Shown: positions 58,704-64,000 of the stretch, one piece after another
How positions within the stretch are numbered: position 1 is the stretch's first letter
How the letters are laid out: every line of letters starts with the position of its first letter
NCBI RefSeq assembly: GCF_900188325.1
Contig: NZ_FZPD01000002.1
Span: 1-64,000, forward strand
DNA: 64,000 nt
Direction: 5' to 3'
Source: Ekhidna lutea
GTDB taxonomy: Bacteria; Bacteroidota; Bacteroidia; Cytophagales; Cyclobacteriaceae
Translations under genes and position numbers: made by a program
Notes under the pieces: model-generated
What the model was told of the DNA's origin: nothing
Seen by the model: the letters and a program-made list of their open reading frames with translations, nothing else
Database searches by the model: none

Positions 58704-59381
58704 ATGGCAGAAAGCAGCGGAATATTTGATATGATCGGACCTGTTATGATCGGGCCTTCAAGCTCGCATACAGCAGGGGTGGTGCGTATAGGCAGGGTTA
58801 CAAATAAGATATTGGGAGGTGTACCTGAGCACGCAGATATCATCTTCTATAACTCATTTGCCAGAACCTATGAAGGGCATGGTAGCAATCGTGCTATACT
58901 AGCCGGCTTAATGGATTATCGGACAGATGATAAACGAATTAAAAATGCGCTGGATCTAACAGAAGAAGTAGGTCTTACCTATAAGTTTCGTTCAATTGGA
59001 AGCGCCTCAACCTTTCATCCAAACTCGGTGCGTGTAACTGCCAGAAAAGGAGATAAATCGGTAGAGGTTTTGGGTGAAAGCAGAGGAGGAGGCGTAATCA
59101 GGATAAAAGAAGTAAACGGGTTCGATTCCAACTTCACTGCGAGTCTGCACACGATGATAATAGAAGCAGATGATGTGAAAGGCAGTATCGCATTTTTTGC
59201 AGAGGTATTGTCACAGGACGAATGCAACATTGCGACTATGACGGTCTCCCGAAAAGGTAGAAATGATCTTGCTTGTTTGATACTGGAAACCGACTCAGGA
59301 ATTGACGATATAACCCTACAATATTTAAAGAAAAGGAAATGGGTGCATAAGGTCATCTACATACCGGATATTGATAAATAA
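58704..59381 (+). CDS. sdaAB: L-serine ammonia-lyase, iron-sulfur-type, beta subunit
   Basis: A 225-residue protein matching the separate beta chain of the two-subunit serine dehydratase that deaminates L-serine to pyruvate and ammonia. The signature GPVMIGPSSSHTAGVVRIGR (residues 12-31) is present, as is the ...GSxRAILAG-like GHGSNRAILAGLM. A C-terminal ACT domain (about residues 145-220, MIIEADDVKGSIAFFAEVLS) is present. The Fe-S cluster ligands belong to the alpha subunit, which is not next to this gene. The start is 43 bases after the thyA stop. One base separates its stop from the TolC-family start, so it may be translated from the same message as the efflux pair. Confidence 0.95.
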   Translation: MAESSGIFDMIGPVMIGPSSSHTAGVVRIGRVTNKILGGVPEHADIIFYNSFARTYEGHGSNRAILAGLMDYRTDDKRIKNALDLTEEVGLTYKFRSIGSASTFHPNSVRVTARKGDKSVEVLGESRGGGVIRIKEVNGFDSNFTASLHTMIIEADDVKGSIAFFAEVLSQDECNIATMTVSRKGRNDLACLILETDSGIDDITLQYLKKRKWVHKVIYIPDIDK

Positions 59382-59382
59382 C

Positions 59383-60819
59383 ATGATGAAAAAACTAGGA
59401 CTAATCACAACATTGGCAGTCATATGCTCAGTTGCATTTGGTCAGGAAAAGCGCGTGCTTACCCTGCAAGAATGCATCGAAATAGCTGTTGATAACAATC
59501 TGAATGTGAAGCGAAGTGAACTTAATCTGCAAACAGCAGAAGTAAATCTAATGCAATCACAGGCGAGCAGGTATCCTTCACTTAACGCGAATGGTAATTA
59601 TGGCTATAACTGGGGTAGGGGGATTGACCCTACAACTAACCAGTTTATTGATCAAAGAATCAATTTTAACAGTGTTGGTGCCTCCACTAACATTCCAGTC
59701 ATTCAGGGACTTCAGGTCACCAATAGCATCCGACAGGATAAGCTGAACACACAGGCGTCCAGAAAGGATCTGGAAAAGGCTGAAAATGATATTTCTTTGA
59801 ATACAGCCAACTTTTATCTGAATGTGATTTTCAATAAGGAATTGCTGGATAATGCTCAATTTCAGTTGGAATCAAGCCAGCAGCAACTTGATCGAACAAA
59901 AAAACTGGTTGCTTCAGGCGCATTGCCGCTTTCTAATGAATTACAACTCGAAAGCCAGGTAGCTACCAATGAAGTAAATCTTATAAACGCACAGAACAAC
60001 CTGGATTTAGCTCTGTTGTCGCTGAAACAGGCACTCTTACTTCCTCCAGGGCAGGAAATAGACGTTATAATTCCTGATATTACGATTGATCAGGCTGAAA
60101 TAGAAAATAGCAGCATCATCGATCTTTATAATCAGGCACTAGCGAATATGCCGGAGATTCAAAGCGCTAAACTTAGAGTAGAAAGCAGTGAAGTAGGAGT
60201 GGAGGTTGCAAAAGGCGGAATGTATCCTTCTCTAAGCGTTTCCGGGCGAATGGACACCCGCTATTCGGATGCATCACAGCAGTTTGTACCAACAACTGAC
60301 CCTGTAACTGTTCAGGTTCCTACAGATTTGGTTACGGAAAATGGTGATGAGATTTTCTTACAGCAAGAAATCGCAGATGGAAACTTTGAAACCGTATCGA
60401 TATCTAATCAATATGATAACAATTTCAGCAGAAGTTTGACACTCAATTTGAGCATACCTATATTCAATGGTTTTAATACACGAGGACAAATCCAACGATC
60501 AAAGATTGCCTTTCAGCAAGCCAAGATCAATGAAAAAGAACAACAAAATATTTTGTATCAAACGATTGAATCGTCATACAGAAACGCTGTAGCTGCCGCA
60601 AAAACCTATTCCGCGTCGCAAAAGCAGGTGGCTTCATTGGAAGAAACTTTCAGGGCAGTAGAAAATCAATACAACAACGGAGCAGCAAACTTTACAGATT
60701 ATCAGGTCGCTTCCAACAATTTATTTCAGGCAAGAACTGATCTCTCAAGAGCTAAGTACGACTTTGTTTTCAAACAAAAAGTGCTTGAATTCTATCAGGG
60801 CAAACCATTAACATTCTAA
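59383..60819 (+). CDS. TolC-family outer-membrane efflux protein
   Basis: A 478-residue protein; I start it at ATG 59383, one base after the sdaAB stop. A TTG at 59371 is in frame and would overlap sdaAB. The signal peptide is MMKKLGLITTLAVICSVAFG-Q. Two outer-membrane-efflux repeats are visible: RVLTLQECIEIAVDNNLNVK followed by long Gln/Asn/Leu-rich helices (QLESSQQQLDRTKKLVASGA), and the second half from about residue 245 (DLYNQALANMPEIQSAKLRV; LTLNLSIPIFNGFNTRGQIQ). The protein forms a trimeric channel that spans the outer membrane and periplasm. It is followed 33 bases later by an adaptor, so the two probably work together. Confidence 0.92.
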   Translation: MMKKLGLITTLAVICSVAFGQEKRVLTLQECIEIAVDNNLNVKRSELNLQTAEVNLMQSQASRYPSLNANGNYGYNWGRGIDPTTNQFIDQRINFNSVGASTNIPVIQGLQVTNSIRQDKLNTQASRKDLEKAENDISLNTANFYLNVIFNKELLDNAQFQLESSQQQLDRTKKLVASGALPLSNELQLESQVATNEVNLINAQNNLDLALLSLKQALLLPPGQEIDVIIPDITIDQAEIENSSIIDLYNQALANMPEIQSAKLRVESSEVGVEVAKGGMYPSLSVSGRMDTRYSDASQQFVPTTDPVTVQVPTDLVTENGDEIFLQQEIADGNFETVSISNQYDNNFSRSLTLNLSIPIFNGFNTRGQIQRSKIAFQQAKINEKEQQNILYQTIESSYRNAVAAAKTYSASQKQVASLEETFRAVENQYNNGAANFTDYQVASNNLFQARTDLSRAKYDFVFKQKVLEFYQGKPLTF

Positions 60820-60852
60820 AAAACGGATCTCCAATTATTTACAAGAAAAATC

Positions 60853-62208
60853 ATGGCTAAGAAGAAAAAATCAAGCAACAAAATTTTATACATACTCGGA
60901 GGGGTTGTAGTGGTATTGGTGCTGTTTGCTATTGTTGGCAAGTCACAGGGCTGGGTAGGACAAAAGAAGAAGATTGAGGTCGAAATTGCCAAAGCAGAAA
61001 AAAATACTATTATAGAAAAAGTGAGTGCTTCAGGGCAGGTGCAGCCAGTGGTTGAAGTTCAGTTAAGTCCTGAGGTATCTGGAGAGATCATCAAACTTGA
61101 TGTGGAAGAAGGAGACTCAGTTAGCAAAGGAGACTTTTTACTACGAATCAGACCTGATAATTTCCAATCGGCACTGGATCAAATGGTAGCCGGTTTGAAT
61201 CAACAAAAAGCTAACCTGGCTCAAGCTAAAGCAGCACGAGCCAGGGCCGCCGCTAATTTCAAGCGTGCAGAGCAGGACTACAACCGACAAAAGAAACTGT
61301 ATGAAGAAAAAGTGATTTCTGAAGCTGACTTTCAGTTGGCTGAAGCAAATTACGAAATCGCGGAGCAAGACTATGAATCTGCCAAGGAAAGCGTAAATGC
61401 CGCAGAATACAGTCTTACCAGCGCAGAAGCGAGAGTTTCTGATGCAAGAGAGAACCTTAGGCTTACTAGTTTAACTGCGCCAATGAGCGGGATTGTTTCT
61501 AAGCTCCCTGTTGAACTTGGTGAGACGGTTCTTGGGACGTCTCAGTTTCAGGGTACGGAGGTCATGCGTATCGCTGATCTATCCAAAATGGAAGTAAAAG
61601 TGGATGTGAATGAAAATGACATCATCCGTATTTCTGTAGGTGATACTGCAATCATTGATGTCGATTCATATTCATACATGGATAAGACCTTCAAGGGAGT
61701 GGTGACGCACATAGCCAATACCGCAAATGATAAAATATCTGCAGATGCTGTTACCGAATTTGAGGTTCGGATTCAAATACTAAATAGCTCATATCAGGAT
61801 TTAGTGCGAGAGGAAGGGATAAGGTATCCTTTTAGACCCGGGATGACAGCAAGCGTTGATATTATTACAGAAGTGAAAAAAGATATTCTAACTGTACCTC
61901 TTGCATCTGTGACCACACGTTCTGATGAGGAAAAAGAAGATGATGGTGACGAGGATTCTGCTGCCGATAAACTGGTAGACGAAGAAGTGAAAGAAGTTGT
62001 GTTTGTTGTTTCGGAAGGAAAGGCAGTTAAAACAGAAGTAAAAACGGGTATAAGTGACTTTGATCGAATCGAAATCATATCTGGAGTTGATGAAGGAACA
62101 GATGTAGTTTCTGGTCCATTTTTGGCGGTTTCGAAGAGGCTAAAAGATGGAGACGATGTGGAAGAGAAAAAAGATGACAAATCTAAACGAGGAAAAGACT
62201 CAGAATAA
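60853..62208 (+). CDS. HlyD/MacA-type periplasmic adaptor
   Basis: A 451-residue membrane fusion protein with one N-terminal anchor (ILYILGGVVVVLVLFAIVG, residues about 11-29). A lipoyl-like half-motif (VSASGQVQPVVEVQLSPEVS), a long alpha-hairpin (about 110-195, LAQAKAARARAAANFKRAEQ), the second lipoyl half (LTAPMSGIVSKLPVELGETV) and beta-barrel domains (about 235-335) follow. The C-terminal end is highly acidic and basic (EEKEDDGDEDSAADK; KKDDKSKRGKD), which is longer and more charged than usual. It would couple the TolC-family channel upstream to an inner-membrane ABC transporter. No ATPase or permease follows it, although Bacteroidota operons normally continue with them. Confidence 0.92.
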   Translation: MAKKKKSSNKILYILGGVVVVLVLFAIVGKSQGWVGQKKKIEVEIAKAEKNTIIEKVSASGQVQPVVEVQLSPEVSGEIIKLDVEEGDSVSKGDFLLRIRPDNFQSALDQMVAGLNQQKANLAQAKAARARAAANFKRAEQDYNRQKKLYEEKVISEADFQLAEANYEIAEQDYESAKESVNAAEYSLTSAEARVSDARENLRLTSLTAPMSGIVSKLPVELGETVLGTSQFQGTEVMRIADLSKMEVKVDVNENDIIRISVGDTAIIDVDSYSYMDKTFKGVVTHIANTANDKISADAVTEFEVRIQILNSSYQDLVREEGIRYPFRPGMTASVDIITEVKKDILTVPLASVTTRSDEEKEDDGDEDSAADKLVDEEVKEVVFVVSEGKAVKTEVKTGISDFDRIEIISGVDEGTDVVSGPFLAVSKRLKDGDDVEEKKDDKSKRGKDSE

Positions 62209-62309
62209 ACTGAACATTTCAGCTTTTCGAGTAAGGGATTTGATCTTTTGTGTTGCTAATAGCTAAGAACAGGCGTATATTAGATTTCTGTTCTATTAAC
62301 ACGGAAAAT

Positions 62310-62840
62310 ATGAAAAAAGTACTTTGTCTATTAGCAGCATCTATGATTCTCTTGTCCTGTGGTAAGGATGATGGACCTGTAATTACGCATGAAATGGGAA
62401 GTTGGGATTTAGATAGTTTCATCTTGACAAACCTCCCGGCTGAATATTCAAACAATGAAGGTCGGATTTTTCTTGTCAACCAAATTTCTTTTGGCGGCCT
62501 GGTTTTTGAATCTTATGAAATTACATTCAACTCTGATTTGACGTATGAGAGAAGTGTAGGAGTGCCAGGGCCTGATATCAAAGACAATGGAACGTGGGAG
62601 TTAGATGGTGATGACTTGATCCTAATGTCTGAGGATGCTGATCAGGAGGAAGAGTATAGGGTAGAGCAAAATGAGGATGACCAGCTCTGGTGGAGTATAG
62701 AATCTCAATTTTCGCTAGTAAAAGACGCAATAGCCGATACCATTACGCAAGAGTATATTGACACGCTAACAGATGAAGAGTTCTTTGATCTTTTCGATGC
62801 AGTAAGTGTAGATCTTGTATACGCATTTGAAAGACAATAA
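62310..62840 (+). CDS. Lipocalin-like lipoprotein
   Basis: A 176-residue protein read from ATG 62310; an alternative start 60 bases upstream would precede a non-signal-like stretch. The lipoprotein signal is MKKVLCLLAASMILLSC. The residues after the Cys, GKDDGP, match the K-[D/E]-[D/E] form of the surface lipoprotein export signal described in other Bacteroidota. The body opens with the WxLDSF-type strand (EMGSWDLDSFILTNLP) and has a 'NGTWELDGDDLILMSED' strand pair, as in small lipocalin-like families. No ligand is apparent. It stands between the adaptor gene and a SusC-type receptor, and 13 bases after its stop the receptor's GTG start follows. Confidence 0.68.
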   Translation: MKKVLCLLAASMILLSCGKDDGPVITHEMGSWDLDSFILTNLPAEYSNNEGRIFLVNQISFGGLVFESYEITFNSDLTYERSVGVPGPDIKDNGTWELDGDDLILMSEDADQEEEYRVEQNEDDQLWWSIESQFSLVKDAIADTITQEYIDTLTDEEFFDLFDAVSVDLVYAFERQ

Positions 62841-62852
62841 TAGATACTAGTG

Positions 62853-64000
62853 GTGCATACAAGGAGTATATCCTTTTTTTTAACACTGCTCATATCCACA
62901 ATTACACTTTCTCAGAGGGTTATCAACGGGAAGGTTAATGACGCCAATGGAGAAGCCCTCATAGGAGTAACGGTTTTCAATGAAAATACAGAAAATGGAG
63001 CTGTCACTGATATAGATGGCAACTTTTCTATTGCTGCAAATCAATCCGATGTTTTAATTATTCGTATGCTGGGCATGAAAACTCAGCGAATAACTGTTGG
63101 ACAACAATCATCTATTGATGTTACTTTAGTTGAGGATATTCTTATTACAGATGAAGTTGTCATAACAGGCTTTCAAGAGGTCGACCGCAAGCTTTTCACT
63201 GGTGCTTCTGAAAGTTTAAAAATGGATGACATCCGTCCACAGGGAATGGTGGATGCCAGTAGAGTATTGGAAGGTCAGGTAGCTGGCGTCAATGTGGACA
63301 ATGTATCAGGTACTTTTGGCACCTCAGCCAGGATTCGAATAAGGGGAAATGCATCCATAAATGGAAATAACCAACCACTGTTCGTTGTTGATGGTGTAAT
63401 ACTGGAAGACCTTTCCAATATTGATACCGATGATTTGATTTCTGGTAATGCCAATACCCTGGTAAGCTCCTCCATCGCCAATCTAAATCCCAACGACATT
63501 GAAACGTTTCAGGTATTAAAAGATGCCTCGGCAACCGCTATCTATGGAGCACGTGCTGCCAATGGTGTGATCGTCATTACAACTAAAAAAGGAAAGAGCG
63601 GAAGATTACGCGTAAACTATAATGGAAACTACTCGGTAAAACTAAGACCAACTTATAATCAGTTTGACTTACTCAATTCGGCAGAAGAGCTATCTGTCTA
63701 TCGGGAATTGAGCAGGAAAGGAATTGTAGACATCAGCTCGTCGGTACGTGCCAGGAATTACGGAGCGCTTGGTAAGATGTACACGCTTATCGCCAACCAC
63801 GAATTAAACTGGGGGCCGGGAGGTGGACTTAATGAAACATTCCTCAACCAGTATGAAAATGCCAACACGGATTGGTTTGATGTCTTATTCAGAGATTTTG
63901 GATTGCAGCAACAGCATTCGCTGAGCTTCATGGCTGGAAGTGAAAAATCCAACAGTTATTATTCCATAAGCTATCTGCATGATCAGGGTCAAACACTTGC
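62853..64000 (+). CDS. SusC/RagA-family TonB-dependent receptor (5' part, cut at right edge)
   Basis: An open frame of at least 382 codons continues past the window's end. No ATG is available after the in-frame stop at 62841-62843; GTG codons at 62850 and 62853 precede a signal peptide (HTRSISFFLTLLISTITLSQ after the initiator). A carboxypeptidase-D regulatory-like domain follows (VINGKVNDANGEALIGVTVF, residues about 24-85). The plug domain contains RIRIRGNASINGNNQPLFVV and the SusC/RagA signature ATAIYGARAANGVIVITTKK. The first barrel strands begin about residue 250. SusC proteins import large glycans or peptides with a SusD lipoprotein lid; a SusD gene would be expected to the right. Confidence 0.93.
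   Translation, partial: MHTRSISFFLTLLISTITLSQRVINGKVNDANGEALIGVTVFNENTENGAVTDIDGNFSIAANQSDVLIIRMLGMKTQRITVGQQSSIDVTLVEDILITDEVVITGFQEVDRKLFTGASESLKMDDIRPQGMVDASRVLEGQVAGVNVDNVSGTFGTSARIRIRGNASINGNNQPLFVVDGVILEDLSNIDTDDLISGNANTLVSSSIANLNPNDIETFQVLKDASATAIYGARAANGVIVITTKKGKSGRLRVNYNGNYSVKLRPTYNQFDLLNSAEELSVYRELSRKGIVDISSSVRARNYGALGKMYTLIANHELNWGPGGGLNETFLNQYENANTDWFDVLFRDFGLQQQHSLSFMAGSEKSNSYYSISYLHDQGQTL

Noticed and set aside
61794-62180. Minus-strand open frame of 128 codons inside the adaptor gene
   Set aside because: Ser-rich translation is the reverse of an acidic/basic tail; no independent evidence of a gene.

Overview
The window reads as a chromosome segment of a Bacteroidota bacterium, most likely a Cytophagia-like gliding or marine lineage. 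The evidence is a density of type IX secretion system (T9SS) cargo with type A and type B C-terminal sorting domains, a PorP/SprF-family protein, a SusC/RagA TonB-dependent receptor, lipoproteins with Asp/Glu-rich residues after the lipid-bearing Cys, AT-leaning DNA, and start regions without strong Shine-Dalgarno sites. TAnnTTTG-type -7 elements stand before leuS and thyA. I saw no rRNA, tRNA, CRISPR array or insertion sequence, and no gene-free stretch longer than about 230 bases.

Layout. (1) 1-15921, minus strand: a T9SS surface-adhesin cassette, read from right to left. It holds a PorP/SprF-like outer-membrane protein with a SPOR-like C-terminal extension, a translationally coupled 1121-residue type B cargo protein (IPT/TIG, FG-GAP/VCBS, Ig-like), and a giant SprB-like protein of at least 3510 residues that runs off the left edge. 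(2) 16131-16949: an outer-membrane barrel gene divergent from that cassette. (3) 17061-27709, plus strand: a compact five-gene operon. It encodes an ATP/ADP-translocase-like membrane protein fused to HEAT repeats and a cyclic-nucleotide-binding domain, a protein with three TIR/DUF4062-like segments, a membrane-anchored nSTAND1 NTPase with coiled coil and WD40 propeller, an outer-membrane barrel with a helical periplasmic part, and a propeller-like lipoprotein. Together these look like a signalling or defence relay across the whole envelope, and this is the best candidate here for an undescribed system. (4) 27888-45776: one 5962-residue repeat adhesin with a type A sorting domain, containing a near-identical 1.4-kb duplication and four units of exactly 1011 bases. 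(5) 45777-64000: mostly ordinary genes. These are leuS, an outer-membrane protein, a lipoprotein with nine EF-hand-like/collagen-like repeats, a MacB-like ABC permease, a bcp-type peroxiredoxin, an MMPL/RND transporter, thyA, sdaAB, a TolC plus HlyD-type adaptor pair, a lipocalin-like lipoprotein, and the start of a SusC-family receptor cut by the right edge.

How the genes fit together: most of the window serves the cell surface. The PorP/SprF protein and the two adhesins beside it form the usual carrier-plus-cargo set for type B T9SS substrates. The nSTAND operon spans cytoplasm, inner membrane, periplasm and outer membrane and sits between two adhesin loci. Function assignments rest on motifs read by eye; no database search was run.
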